Below are positions 26,374 to 36,687 of a stretch of 64,000 bases of DNA, in pieces; within the stretch, counting starts at the first letter, position 1; every line of letters begins with the position of its first letter. The position numbers and the translations under genes are program-made. The notes beneath the pieces are model-generated. The model made no database searches, was not told the origin of the DNA, and worked only from the letters and a program-made list of their open reading frames with translations. The stretch is from Pedosphaera parvula Ellin514 (GTDB taxonomy: Bacteria > Verrucomicrobiota > Verrucomicrobiia > Limisphaerales > Pedosphaeraceae): the NCBI RefSeq assembly GCF_000172555.1, contig NZ_ABOX02000002.1:1-64000 (forward strand), given 5' to 3'.

Positions 26374-27816
26374 ATGCAACTCAAATTCTCAGACGGGAAA
26401 ATCGCACCGCTGAAGGAGGCAATCATCCGGCTGCGGCTCGGGTCTTATCCTGGTTATAATGTGCTTGGAGTAAACTCGTTTACCCAGGAGCAGTTGCAAC
26501 CCGCGTCACGATTGAGCTGGTCGGTTGGTGGTGTGGACATCGGCCCATTGCAACCCATCCATCACCGGGACGACCGGCTGGTATTGACGACCATCGGCCC
26601 TGCGCTTCCAATACCGCCAACCCAGTTGCAACTGATCCAGCGCGGGGAACAGGAAAAAGTGCTGGAAGCCGCGCGCCGCCTGAACCTGGCCCATTGTTGG
26701 CAACAACCCAATGGCTTGGACGCACCCATGGAAGGTAGCGCCAGTTACGAGGACGGTGCCTGGCCGCGAGGAGCCTGCCTCATGTTGCCGGTAGGCGAGT
26801 CACCCTGTGCCACGGAACAGCGGCTGATCGGCTGGCTGGGTGAACGGCTGCCGACTTTGGCCGGCGTTGCCGCGGAGATGCTCAACGACGCTTCCAGGCA
26901 GGATCGTTGGCGCTTTCGTTTTCATTTGCCCAACGAGAAAAGCGAAAACCTCGTGCTGCCATTGGCTGGGAGTTGGTCTCTGGATGCCCGCGAAGGCCCG
27001 GAGGACGGCTGCATCCTGAAGCAATCGCTGGGTCAACTCATTGACGCCGATCTCAATCTGCTCATGGGTCAGTTGCTGGACACACAAGGCAGGAATATCG
27101 CATTGCCTAGGGGAGCCAGCTTTCCGAAGCGGCCCATTTCGGTCCGCCTGGCCAACGGTGGTGCGACCGCCTTCTGCCGCGAGATTGAAATCAAAATCGC
27201 GAACGAAAACAACCAATGGAACTGCACGGTGCGATTGATGTTAGTGGACGATCCACGAGCCCAAAGGCCTGCGCATGCGCCGCTGCCGCCAAGGATCCTG
27301 CTGGCGGAATGCGCCCAGGTGCCGGCCAAACAAAATGAAAGGCTCTTTGGGCTCAAGCCCCCCGCTGCCGGAGCTCTTAAGAACCTGGAAGCCGAGCTCA
27401 CCGAGGCGGCCAATTGGTCCATGAAGCCCGCCGACGCGCTGCTCAAGGCGGCGCGTGTCGTTCCGGGTTTTGTGCGTGAGAACGAAGTGGCGCTTTACAC
27501 CCGGTTGCGGGTCGGTGACTTGGTATTGGTCCAGATTGTTGATGGCGCCCTGCCGGTGATTGTTGGCGCGCTGCACGAGCGCCGTAATCAATGGGAGGAG
27601 GGCGACAGTTCAGCCGATATTGCCTGTGCCGCGACGCAGATCGATTTTGGTCCGTCAGCGGCTCAGTCGGATGGAGCTCGACTGCGGCTGGCGGGGGGCA
27701 AGGCGCGATTGGTAGCTCCCTCCGATGCTGAGGTCAAAAGTCCCAGGGTTGAGATCCAGGGCCAGATGGAGGTTGCCAAGGCGGCTGCCTTCAAGGGTGA
27801 GGTGACTGTAGGCTGA
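26374..27816 (+). CDS. VgrG/gpV-like spike protein
   Basis: 480 aa. Residues ~370-405 (LYTRLRVGDLVLVQIVDGALPVIVGALHERR) fit the gp5/VgrG OB-fold pattern (G-D-x-V-LV...V-VVG-x-x). The C-terminal ~55 residues alternate hydrophobic and small residues (ARLRLAGGKARLVAP, VEIQGQMEVAKAAAFKGEVTVG), as in the triple-stranded beta-helix needle of VgrG and gpV. The N-terminal 350 residues are not the usual gp27-like domain and are of unknown fold. In contractile systems such a trimer forms the tip that carries effectors. The PAAR-like effector gene follows 28 bp on, a normal pairing. The OB and needle identification is by eye. Confidence 0.6.
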   Translation: MQLKFSDGKIAPLKEAIIRLRLGSYPGYNVLGVNSFTQEQLQPASRLSWSVGGVDIGPLQPIHHRDDRLVLTTIGPALPIPPTQLQLIQRGEQEKVLEAARRLNLAHCWQQPNGLDAPMEGSASYEDGAWPRGACLMLPVGESPCATEQRLIGWLGERLPTLAGVAAEMLNDASRQDRWRFRFHLPNEKSENLVLPLAGSWSLDAREGPEDGCILKQSLGQLIDADLNLLMGQLLDTQGRNIALPRGASFPKRPISVRLANGGATAFCREIEIKIANENNQWNCTVRLMLVDDPRAQRPAHAPLPPRILLAECAQVPAKQNERLFGLKPPAAGALKNLEAELTEAANWSMKPADALLKAARVVPGFVRENEVALYTRLRVGDLVLVQIVDGALPVIVGALHERRNQWEEGDSSADIACAATQIDFGPSAAQSDGARLRLAGGKARLVAPSDAEVKSPRVEIQGQMEVAKAAAFKGEVTVG

Positions 27817-27844
27817 GCTGAAGCGATTTGGAAGGCAAGGAACA

Positions 27845-29386
27845 ATGAACTTCCTGACTGAAGATTCCATATTGATGTGCCCTCACGGCGGCACGGTGCA
27901 GCTCAAGGGGCGCGGAAAACCGTCGTTCAAAATAAACGGGCAGGCGGTGATTTGCCTGTCCGGTTTGATCGGGGCGCCATTTGATGACAAGTGCACTCAA
28001 GTCGGTCCCGGCTTGAAACCTTGCACCACTGTTACCTCTGTGACTGCGGGATTTGCCCGGCCGATGGTCGTCGGTCGCAGCACACCGCTGCTTTCCTCTG
28101 TGCAGGCGATCACCGATAGCAGCCCGCCAGGCATGATTCACTGCTCGACGGTACAACAACTGGCGAGATGCCACACGGCGGCGCCGCACCAAGCCAATGC
28201 CGGCAGCGGGTCCAAGGAGGGCAAAAATCGTTCTTCTACCCAGGCCAGTCATAAGGTCAGCGTGAAAATCAAACCCGCCAGGATCAACGACGGAGGGTAT
28301 CAATTGCAGTGGTCCGGAACCAAGGAACCGACCGACTTGGTTTTGTTGGTCCTGGGAAATCCCAACCTGAACGAGGATTTGTCGGTTGCGAGCCAGGACT
28401 CAAGCCGGGTGCTTGACATCACCAAGTACAGTACTGCAGGCAATCTGTATGCGGAAGATCTGGATTTGCTGTTGCGCCACATCCTTTCGTTGTACCAGTC
28501 ACGCGCTTCCGAGTTGGCGATGACCATTCAATGCAAGGCCGTGCTGAGTAGGGGAGGCGTGGTTCACGTGGATAGCGCTGACGCGAAGGCAGTGTCTTTG
28601 GCATGTCCGGCCCGGCCGGTTCCAATTCCGCTCAAGTTGTCGGCGGCAAGCGAGTTAAAGCCCATTATCTATTATTTTGATCCGCCCAATGATAAGTATG
28701 GGCGCACATTGACTCTGGTCGCAGCGTCAGCGGAGAAATTTGCTTGGTTCAGATACGATGGCAAATTCGAAACAAATCCGCAGGCGCGGGGAATGGACTG
28801 CACCACCTTTGTCCTGTCGATGCTCGCGCCGGATTTTAGTTACGGGAAAAATTCCATTAAAAGCAATTGGGCTTTGACTGGAATCCTGGGTGGCGTGGCA
28901 GCTGAAATGCGTTTGGCGGAACTTGAAAAGCCGGTTCCATTGGCTGGCGGGGCAGTCGGCATCCATTCCCAGACTAATCCGGCATCAGGATACGTCGTCA
29001 TCAACCATGCTGGCAAATCTCACGCCTTGTCGGGCGTAACGAAGCCCGTGGGCGTTCCTTTGATCGATCTGCCGGCGTGGCTGTTGGCAGCACTACTCGA
29101 TTCTTCCCATCGTCCAGGGTCCATAAAACTGGTGGATGCCGCCAAGCAGGCGCAGATTGGTCAGTATACGGCTTCGCTTGATTCGGGCCTCTTCCTGGTA
29201 TGGGTATCCCACCACATTGCCTTGCTCTTGGACGGCTGGATCCATGAATTTAATTCCTATCAAAAAGGGCCTTCGGGGTATATCCGAATGACAGCGAGTC
29301 AATGGTTTCAGAAGCGGCCAGCCGATGAACATTGGACAGTCGTCCGACTGCCGAACGAAACGGCGGACAAGATTCGAAACATCTGA
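27845..29386 (+). CDS. PAAR-like (DUF4280) protein with papain-fold/NlpC-like cysteine hydrolase
   Basis: 513 aa. The first ~105 residues have DUF4280/PAAR-like features: DSILMCPHGGTVQL, INGQAVICLSGLIGAPF, KPCTTVTSVTAGFA, then IHCSTVQQLARCH. This domain caps VgrG spikes and carries effectors. A linker leads to a C-terminal hydrolase: DCTTFV with Cys319 as likely nucleophile (cf. DCSGFV of NlpC/P60 and Tae amidases) and a His456-His457 strand (SHHIALLLDGWIHEFN), the order Cys then His expected of the papain fold. Predicted activity is cleavage of peptidoglycan peptide bonds or another amide/peptide bond. There is no obvious immunity gene downstream, which is unusual for an antibacterial amidase. 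Together with the spike gene it supports delivery into a target cell. Confidence 0.65.
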   Translation: MNFLTEDSILMCPHGGTVQLKGRGKPSFKINGQAVICLSGLIGAPFDDKCTQVGPGLKPCTTVTSVTAGFARPMVVGRSTPLLSSVQAITDSSPPGMIHCSTVQQLARCHTAAPHQANAGSGSKEGKNRSSTQASHKVSVKIKPARINDGGYQLQWSGTKEPTDLVLLVLGNPNLNEDLSVASQDSSRVLDITKYSTAGNLYAEDLDLLLRHILSLYQSRASELAMTIQCKAVLSRGGVVHVDSADAKAVSLACPARPVPIPLKLSAASELKPIIYYFDPPNDKYGRTLTLVAASAEKFAWFRYDGKFETNPQARGMDCTTFVLSMLAPDFSYGKNSIKSNWALTGILGGVAAEMRLAELEKPVPLAGGAVGIHSQTNPASGYVVINHAGKSHALSGVTKPVGVPLIDLPAWLLAALLDSSHRPGSIKLVDAAKQAQIGQYTASLDSGLFLVWVSHHIALLLDGWIHEFNSYQKGPSGYIRMTASQWFQKRPADEHWTVVRLPNETADKIRNI

Positions 29387-29425
29387 TTCTTAGGAGGCGT
29401 GCTGCCTCAAGCACGAGACCAGGAT

Positions 29426-29743
29426 ATGGAGTCGCTTAGAACCGGGCAACATGTGTTCCTCCAATCCTGGAATAAAAACCACCCTACACGAAAGTCCCTT
29501 AGCACCATGCATTGTCATTATGCGAACTTGTTAGCGCATTGGGCTCCCTGGGAAGACGTGCCAGCATCATATCATGATGGGGCTTGTGGTTTTTCCTTTG
29601 CCGACGGTCACGCAGAGATGCACAAATGGCAGGACGAAACCACCAAGGCACCTATCCTCAAGGTGAATTTATGCAGCTCTACCACCTTCACTTCGCAGCA
29701 TGATAATGCATGGATGGTTCAGCGCACAAGCGCAGCGCACTGA
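29426..29743 (+). pseudogene. Fragment of H-X9-DG prepilin-like protein
   Basis: The frame contains WAPWEDVPASYHDGACGFSFADGHAEMHKWQDETTKAP, the C-terminal H-X9-DG signature of prepilin-type proteins common in Planctomycetota/Verrucomicrobiota. The N-terminal prepilin peptide and most of the body are missing, so it is a stranded 3' end near the right border of the island. Confidence 0.65.
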
Positions 29744-29944
29744 ACTCCGCAAAAGGTAAGGCAGTTACGGGCTCCTTTTGTGTATTCCAGCAATAGTGTA
29801 ACTACGTTCGCTTCCACAACCCGGCAGTCTCGGCCAGCCATTCTGGCAGACCTCCGTCACCAGGGATTGCGTAGGCCGACAGTTTCCAAAATTATTAAAG
29901 ACCTGGAAGCGGAGGTGCCCGGAAGCTCAGCCCAGGAAAACCGC

Positions 29945-30240
29945 TGAGCTATTTGGTATTTTTACCACCGTTTCCCTGCGGCAGTGAAAATGCAGTTTTT
30001 CGAAGATGTTAGGAATGTAGCTGCGCAGGGTCCCGGTGCTGATTCCGAGATTATCAACCATTTCCTTGTAACGTAAGCCTTTCCAGTTCCGAGGATGGCT
30101 TCATGGGGATCCGCCAACGAACACCTCACGAATAGCTCTAAGCAACTAGGCTGCTGGCGTCATCTTTAATAAATAGCCGCTGGCACCGACCATCATAGAC
30201 TTGAAAGGACGATTGCTATCCTCATAGACATTACCGTCAG
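29945..30240 (-). pseudogene. Degenerate NarL/LuxR response-regulator remnant
   Basis: The minus strand reads through stops and shifts: GASGYLLKMTPA, LLRAIREVFVGG, then GLRYKEMVDNLGISTGTLRSYIPNIFEKLHFHCRRETVVK. This is the receiver C-terminus and LuxR HTH (cf. the intact regulator at 51906-52586: WQTVRNYIRFIYDKLHVHTRTDAVLKY). A stop interrupts the segment between the two parts, so it is a pseudogene at the right end of the island. The upstream 29820-29942 plus frame (RPTVSKIIKDLE) may be another remnant. Confidence 0.6.
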
Positions 30241-30296
30241 AGATCCTCCTAGGTTCGCTCTACCTTGCCGATGATTTTTTTAAGAATTGTACTTTT

Positions 30297-30324
30297 CAAA
30301 GTGTGTGTAAAACTGTGAGTAAAA
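30297..30324 (+). repeat. Right internal direct repeat of the island
   Basis: Matches the left repeat 10436-10463 at 26 of 28 positions, in the same orientation, about 90 bases inside the right att core. A GGATTAA segment follows, the reverse complement of the TTAATCC found beside the left copy. Likely integrase arm site. Confidence 0.6.
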
Positions 30325-30416
30325 GGATTAAAATGGATACGTTTTGATTAAGTCGGGAATAGCTTGATTGTTGCTGAAAACAAGGCAAATTCCTCAATAA
30401 TTGGTGCGCAACCAGG

Positions 30417-30438
30417 TCAATTCCGACCCTCGCCTCCA
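30417..30438 (+). other. attR core of integrative element
   Basis: Exact 22-nt copy of the tRNA-Cys 3' end (10380-10401), with no tRNA body in front of it. Such a lone tail of a tRNA gene marks the distal border of an island inserted by site-specific recombination. Confidence 0.88.
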
Positions 30439-31594
30439 AGTTTTGAATGCTTGGGCTTCAATAGTTTTGGAGGGTTCGCGGGTTCCATTGCCAGAGAAAA
30501 TCTCTGGCATACGATGATTCGTGCGTGTTCAGTACAAGTCAAGGTGCCCGCACTGGAGGATTACGAAAAAAAGCTATCGGCAGAGTAACGTGATCCCCGT
30601 GCAGTTTCCCAAACTCCATATGGAATCTCCCCTGGCAGCCACAGCTGTGGAAGGTGCCACCGGGGAGGAGCAGGTGACCAGCCTGGCTGGAGGTGCCAAA
30701 TGAAAGGCCCAATCTCACAAGGGTGTTCGGAAGGGGACGATTGGATGGTGAAGGAGTTCATGTGGGAGCAGGGGATTCCTTTCTGGACAGATATACATCA
30801 TCGCATTTGTGGCCTTTTTACGACTGCCGGAGCCTTGGTCTATTACGTGGAGTCCATGGATTATTCACCCGGTCTGGACAGTGGGCGTAGGCAGGGAGGG
30901 AGCCTTTGGCGAGAAAGGCCCGGAACTACGAAAGAATATTCGCTGCTTCCTTGGGCAGGGTGGTATCAAGCTGGATTGCGAGGAGTCGCTTTTGGATGCC
31001 AGTAGCACCCGGATGAAAATTCACTTTGTCAACGAGGCCAGTGAGCTGGGTAAAAGGGTTACTTTTGCCCAGACGAGCCGGGGAAAGGTGATGGAATGCC
31101 GGGAGGAATTGCGGCTGGGAGATTTCGACTAATTATGCTGCTGGGCGATTCATTGATTGGATTCGCCACGTGCGAACGCTCTCAGGCGGAACTCTCTGGA
31201 TGAAAGCGACGTATGTGGCGTGGAGGTTTTTTGACTCGCTCACCACACACTGAATAGGTAACTCGGGGGGGCGATTCAGTTTACGACTTTTAACCACTCC
31301 TCGTTTCCCTGCGGCAATACTGGTTTCCCCGCCGACGAGCCTGATCGTGCAGTAAGTGACCCCAACTACTCTGCATCTCTGGGCTTTGTTTTTGTTAATA
31401 CGACGGCGGCTCATAAATTTCCACAATCCTTTTGTCCTTTTAACCATTAAATCTCGCCTTGTATTTATGGCCTCACTGGCCGCAATTTTCAGAATGAAGT
31501 TCCAGAAGAGCGATTTAATGAAAATAAAAGGCTCGCAATCGATACCTTTCCGTTTGATTTGCAAAATCATGGAGGGGATGATTCGCATGACGTA
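30439..31594. other. Degenerate region without a supported gene
   Basis: 1156 bases of the original chromosome beyond attR. A 7-bp hairpin CCAGAGA/TCTCTGG lies at 30491-30507. Open frames (for example 30700-31005 and 30809-31132) have no recognisable domain and differ from the neighbourhood in composition. On the minus strand near 31295-31320 a CCGCAGGGAAACG segment recalls the LuxR remnant near 29950. I see no intact gene here. Confidence 0.4.
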
Positions 31595-34500
31595 ATGAAT
31601 GATTCCCCTAATCCTGACGTGGCTGTCTTTACAGAAGCCGTCCAGTTGCCTGCCGGCCAACGAGGGGCATATTTGGACCGTGCTTGCGGCAGTGACAGGG
31701 AACTGCGCCAGCGAGTTGAAGTGCTGCTACAAGCGCATGATCGGATCGGCGATTTTCTGGAGCAATCCCCCCAGAAGCCTGAGATGGAAGCCAGATCGGG
31801 GGCTTCTGTCGGCGAGAAACCAGGCGATCGTATTGGCCGCTATAAATTGTTGCAACAAATTGGCGAAGGCGGCTGCGGCGTGGTTTACATGGCCGAACAG
31901 GAGGAGCCGGTTCGTCGTCGGATCGCCCTGAAAATCATCAAGCCGGGCATGGACACCAAAAGCGTGATCGCCCGGTTTGAAGCCGAGCGACAGGCGCTCG
32001 CGTTGATGGATCACCCAAACATCGCCAAGGTATTCGATGCGGGTGCGACGGAATCCGGTCGGCCATATTTCGTCATGGAACTTGTCCGTGGTATCAAAAT
32101 CACGGAATACTGCGATCAAAAGTCGCTGACAACCGAGGAGCGGTTGAAACTTTTCATCCAGGTGTGTCAGGCGATTCAACACGCGCATCAAAAGGGAATC
32201 ATCCATCGGGACCTCAAGCCTTCCAACATATTGGTGACCACCAGCCTGGAAGGTGCGGCGTTGCCGGTGGTGATTGATTTTGGAATTGCCAAAGCCACCA
32301 CGAACCAGCGATTAACGGACAAGACGCTATTCACGGCGTTCGAGATGCTCATTGGCACACCTGCCTATATGAGCCCCGAACAGGCGGCACTGACCAGCGT
32401 GGACGTGGACACGCGCTCTGACATTTATAGCTTGGGGGTTCTGCTTTACGAGTTGTTGACCGGTGCCACACCGTTCGATGCTGGCGAACTACTCAAGGCT
32501 GGCCTTGACGAAGTCCGGCGTGTAATCCGTGAGCAGGAGCCCCTTCGGCCTTCCACACATTTAAGCAAAATGACTGAGGCAGATTTGACAACGGTGGCGC
32601 AACACCGCTGTTCCGAGCCGCCCACGTTGATTCGCACGGTTCGCGGAGATCTGGACTGGATTGTCATGAAGATCTTGGAGAAAGACCGTACGCGTCGCTA
32701 TGAAACGGCCAACGGTCTCGCGCTCGACATTGAACGATTTCTGGCCAACGATCCCGTCTCAGCGCGCCCACCGAGCTCGCTTTACAAATTTCAAAAGACC
32801 GTGCTTCGCAACAAATTGCTGTTCATCGGCATTGGGGTCATCGCAGGGCTTTTCGTCACGTGCTTGATTATCGTTTCGGCGTCGCTCGCCAAAGAACGGC
32901 AGGCGCGTCGCGAGTCCGATGCCGACAAGGCAAAGGCTCAAACTGAAGTGGCCAAGAGCCGGCAAGTCACGAAATTTCTCGAGGACATGCTGCAAGGCGT
33001 TGGACCGTCGGTTGCCCTCGGCCGGGATACGACAATGTTGCGGGAGATCCTGGACAGATCAGCCGAGCGAGTTGGCACGCAGCTCACAAATCAGCCGGCA
33101 GTCGAGGCCGAGTTGCGAACCAGAATTGGCAATGTTTATGGCGAGCTTGCGCTCTTTAACAAGGCTGAGGCCATGCAACGCGGCGCTCTGGCAACCTACA
33201 AACAATTGTACGGTGAGGAGAATGCCGAGACGGCTACAGCGCTCAACGGCTTGGCCATTTTGCTTCGGCAGGAAGGCAAACTTGCGGAGGCTGAGGCCGC
33301 TTTTCGCGAAGCTTTGAAGGCGCGGCGCAAGAACTTCGGCAGCGAAAACACGGATGTCGCCACCTCACTCAACGAACTGTCGCGTGTATTGCTGGAGGAA
33401 GATAAAACAGCCGAAGCAGAAACATTAAGCCGGGAAGCTCTGTCGACACGACGAAAGCTGCTCGGAGAGGAAAATCTCGACGTCGCTGATTCACTCGACT
33501 CCAATGGAATCATTCTGCGACTGCAAGGCAAGAACGGGGAGGCTGAAGCCATGGCGCGACAGGCTTTGGCGATACGGCGTAAACTTCTCGATGAGGGACA
33601 CCCGCTGGTGGCCGTCTCGCTGATCAACCTGGGATTGGTGTTGTTCAATGAAGGCAAATGCGACGAGGCGGAGTCCTGCTACCGCGAAGCGCTGGATAAA
33701 CAATCCAAACTCGTCGGACACGACCACCTGAACGTGGCGGTCGGATTGAGCGATCTCGCCTTCCTCTTCCGAAAGCAAGACAAGGTCGCCAACGCCGAAA
33801 CACTGCTGCGTTACGCGCTTTCCGTTGAAGGCAAATTCCTGGCCAAGGAGCATCCTGAATACGTTAAAACGTATCGAAAACTCGGTTTGACGCTGGAATC
33901 CCGTGGAAAGCTTGCCGAGGCGGAAGCTGCGGACCGCGAAGTGTTCGAATTGGCGCGAAAGGTTTACGGCGACGAGCATTACGAAGTCGCCCAGGCACTC
34001 CATTCCCTATTACAGGTCCTTATGGGTGAGAAGAAGTACGCCGCGATAGACCAATTACTGACCGAGTTTCTTACTCCGGATTTTGTCTCCACAGCGCAGA
34101 GTGCTCGTTGTCTGGTGGTGCGTGCGGAATACCTTGCTCGACGAAGCCGCTGGAAAGAGGCTGCGGCCGATATGGCCTTGGCTCTAAGATACCATCCCAC
34201 AGACTCTCGTTACTATCACATGCAAGCACCACTGCTGGCCGAAACACGCGACCAAGGGCAATATCAACTCCTCTGCCAGAACATCCTCAAGGACTTTGCC
34301 GGTACATCCGACCCGTTCGTTGCCGACCGGATGGCCAAAGATTGCCTCCTTCTCCCAGCTTCAGGAGTGGATTTGCGGTTGGTCAGTGAAATGGCGGATA
34401 CCGCTGTCATAGCCGGAAAGGACGAGGCCGCAATGCCCTTCTTTCAATGTAGCAAAGCGCTGGCGGAATATCGGCAGGGGCATTTTGCCAACGCCATTGA

Positions 34501-34780
34501 ATGCGCGCAGAAATCCCTGAAGGGACCAGAATACTTATACGCTCAAGCTGAGGCCTATCCCGTTTTGGCAATGGCGCATTTTCAAGTCAAACAGAATGAC
34601 GCGGCAAAAGCCGCGTTGGCCAAAGGATTGGAACTTATGCAAGATCAATTACCCAAACGTGGCTGTGACGATTTAGGAGACGACTGGCAGGGTTGGATTT
34701 TCTCTCAAGTATTGATGAACGAAGCTACATCTCTAATTAACCCTGAACCGGCATCTGGAAACAACGCGGTCAGGCCATAG
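31595..34780 (+). CDS. Transmembrane Ser/Thr protein kinase with TPR region
   Basis: 1061 aa from the ATG at 31595 (an upstream in-frame ATG adds 12 residues). An N-terminal helical region (LERAC-type, [23 protein letters not shown]) typical of PknB-like kinases in this phylum precedes the kinase domain: Gly loop GEGGCGVVY (~90), [14 protein letters not shown] (204-211), IDFGIAK (~228) and [11 protein letters not shown] single membrane segment (~407-430) follows, then about 500 residues of TPR repeats ([18 protein letters not shown] units). It should sense through or dock partners with the TPR part and phosphorylate cytoplasmic targets. The ECF sigma factor gene lies 80 bp downstream, suggesting a kinase-sigma signalling pair. 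Confidence 0.9.
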   Translation: MNDSPNPDVAVFTEAVQLPAGQRGAYLDRACGSDRELRQRVEVLLQAHDRIGDFLEQSPQKPEMEARSGASVGEKPGDRIGRYKLLQQIGEGGCGVVYMAEQEEPVRRRIALKIIKPGMDTKSVIARFEAERQALALMDHPNIAKVFDAGATESGRPYFVMELVRGIKITEYCDQKSLTTEERLKLFIQVCQAIQHAHQKGIIHRDLKPSNILVTTSLEGAALPVVIDFGIAKATTNQRLTDKTLFTAFEMLIGTPAYMSPEQAALTSVDVDTRSDIYSLGVLLYELLTGATPFDAGELLKAGLDEVRRVIREQEPLRPSTHLSKMTEADLTTVAQHRCSEPPTLIRTVRGDLDWIVMKILEKDRTRRYETANGLALDIERFLANDPVSARPPSSLYKFQKTVLRNKLLFIGIGVIAGLFVTCLIIVSASLAKERQARRESDADKAKAQTEVAKSRQVTKFLEDMLQGVGPSVALGRDTTMLREILDRSAERVGTQLTNQPAVEAELRTRIGNVYGELALFNKAEAMQRGALATYKQLYGEENAETATALNGLAILLRQEGKLAEAEAAFREALKARRKNFGSENTDVATSLNELSRVLLEEDKTAEAETLSREALSTRRKLLGEENLDVADSLDSNGIILRLQGKNGEAEAMARQALAIRRKLLDEGHPLVAVSLINLGLVLFNEGKCDEAESCYREALDKQSKLVGHDHLNVAVGLSDLAFLFRKQDKVANAETLLRYALSVEGKFLAKEHPEYVKTYRKLGLTLESRGKLAEAEAADREVFELARKVYGDEHYEVAQALHSLLQVLMGEKKYAAIDQLLTEFLTPDFVSTAQSARCLVVRAEYLARRSRWKEAAADMALALRYHPTDSRYYHMQAPLLAETRDQGQYQLLCQNILKDFAGTSDPFVADRMAKDCLLLPASGVDLRLVSEMADTAVIAGKDEAAMPFFQCSKALAEYRQGHFANAIECAQKSLKGPEYLYAQAEAYPVLAMAHFQVKQNDAAKAALAKGLELMQDQLPKRGCDDLGDDWQGWIFSQVLMNEATSLINPEPASGNNAVRP

Positions 34781-34859
34781 CAGAATATTAAAATCAAATT
34801 GGTAGCTGAGAAATGTAATCCTGATACGCTCAGCGCAAGCGCAGTTGTTAAATGAAACC

Positions 34860-35417
34860 ATGAGCGACGCCACACTACCGTTGACTGCTCTCGAGCAAGG
34901 CGAACCCGAGGCTGCTGAAAAGCTACTCGATCTCGTCTATGAGGAATTGCGGTTGCTCGCAGCCAGCAAGATGGCGAAGGAAGCGCCCAGGCAGACACTT
35001 CAGGCCACTGCATTAGTGCATGAGGCGTGGTTGCGATTGATGGGCACCAAAAACCCAAAATTTGAAAATCGCGCTCACTTCTTCTCTGCCGCCGCCGAGG
35101 CCATGCGCCGTATCCTCATTGACCGTGCGCGTCGTAAACTTACCCGGCGGCACGGTGGCGAATGCGAGCGAATTGACATGAACGAACAGGTGTTATCAGT
35201 CCCGGACACCGACCGGCAACTGCTGGCCGTGCATGAAGTTTTGGATGATCTCGCAAAGCAGTTTCCAGTTCAGAGTGAGGTGGTCAAGCTGCGCTATTTC
35301 GCCGGGATGACCAACGAGGAAATCGCGGGGGTCCTGGGCATTTCTGTTTCCACGGTAAAAAATTATTGGACATTCGCTCGCACCTGGATTTTCAGCGAGA
35401 TCACCAAGTCCAGCTGA
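34860..35417 (+). CDS. ECF-type RNA polymerase sigma factor (TIGR02999-like)
   Basis: 185 aa from ATG 34860. Region 2 shows LLDLVYEELRLLAASKM, AVTALVHEAWLRL-type (QATALVHEAWLRLMG) and NRAHFFSAAAEAMRRILIDRARRKL; region 4 has LRYFAGMTNEEIAGVLGISVSTVKNYWTFARTWI. These are the marks of the Planctomycetota/Verrucomicrobiota ECF group often found beside Ser/Thr kinases. No anti-sigma gene is next to it, so control by the kinase upstream is the likely alternative. Its target promoters are unknown. Confidence 0.92.
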   Translation: MSDATLPLTALEQGEPEAAEKLLDLVYEELRLLAASKMAKEAPRQTLQATALVHEAWLRLMGTKNPKFENRAHFFSAAAEAMRRILIDRARRKLTRRHGGECERIDMNEQVLSVPDTDRQLLAVHEVLDDLAKQFPVQSEVVKLRYFAGMTNEEIAGVLGISVSTVKNYWTFARTWIFSEITKSS

Positions 35418-35624
35418 TTTTCCGCAGAGGATTCCAATTAATAAATGAAAGCTTTGAACCCCTGGGGAACTTTGAGAACCGCCTGCCGGCATTATTTCCA
35501 TACATGAGAGTTTTGTCATGGTTATTGTTTCGAGCAGCCACGCTTACAGTGATGTGATTGGCGTAACCCGTCCTTATACCAGCTCAATATCAGGCCTGCA
35601 GAGATTTTGTCGGATGAAGGCTCA

Positions 35625-36397
<773 letters not shown>

Positions 36398-36542
36398 GGA
36401 CTTAAAGCAAGTCGGTTGAGTTATCCCCCCTTTCGCATTTCCAGAAAGCGGCCCAACTAAGTTAGAACCCCCTGAAACAGAAATCGGGCGGCTAAATTCC
36501 GCGGCCGGTTGACTGCAATTACGGCCGTGATTTCCGTTATAC

Positions 36543-36687
36543 CTAACGGTGTCTGATCAATTCTGAAGCTTCACAAATTTGCGGTGATTAAAAATCTTCG
36601 TGGGCAATTACCCCTTTTCTTCTGAAATCTCGCATTGTGTAAGGACGGGTAATATGCCCGCGAAGTAAAACGGTTAATGCCATGAGC
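36543..36687 (+). promoter_or_regulatory. Structured leader, copy A (upstream of nitroreductase)
   Basis: This 145-nt segment ends in the nitroreductase start codon and aligns without gaps to 37350-37494 (roughly 80% identical in its last 93 nt). A 10-bp stem CTTCGTGGGC (36596-36605) / GCCCGCGAAG (36656-36665) can be extended by ATTACCC/GGGTAAT. The conserved unpaired core is TGAAATCTCGCATTGTGTAA. Compensatory changes between the copies support RNA pairing. It may be a cis-regulatory leader, or a spaced operator for a shared regulator. Confidence 0.55.

Larger units (their letters stand above)
10402..30438. mobile_element. tRNA-Cys-integrated genomic island (about 20 kb)
   Basis: Bounded by the 22-nt direct repeats at 10380-10401 and 30417-30438. 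It carries a tyrosine recombinase next to the intact tRNA, two small DNA-binding-type genes, a nine-gene co-oriented module (13295-29386) with TssK-, GTPase-, AAA+-, VgrG- and PAAR-like products, and gene fragments near both ends. No replication, conjugation or phage structural genes are recognised, so it is an integrative island rather than an obvious ICE or prophage. Confidence 0.85.

Noticed and set aside
13295-29386. A complete prophage or phage-tail locus
   Set aside because: No capsid, terminase, portal, tail-tube or lysis genes are recognisable. The spike and baseplate-like genes stand alone.
10568-30438. A CRISPR array or retron
   Set aside because: No series of identical spaced repeats and no reverse transcriptase or Cas motif was found in any frame read.
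31133-31660. Minus-strand 175-codon frame before the kinase gene
   Set aside because: It has no domain-like segment and overlaps the kinase start. The region looks decayed.
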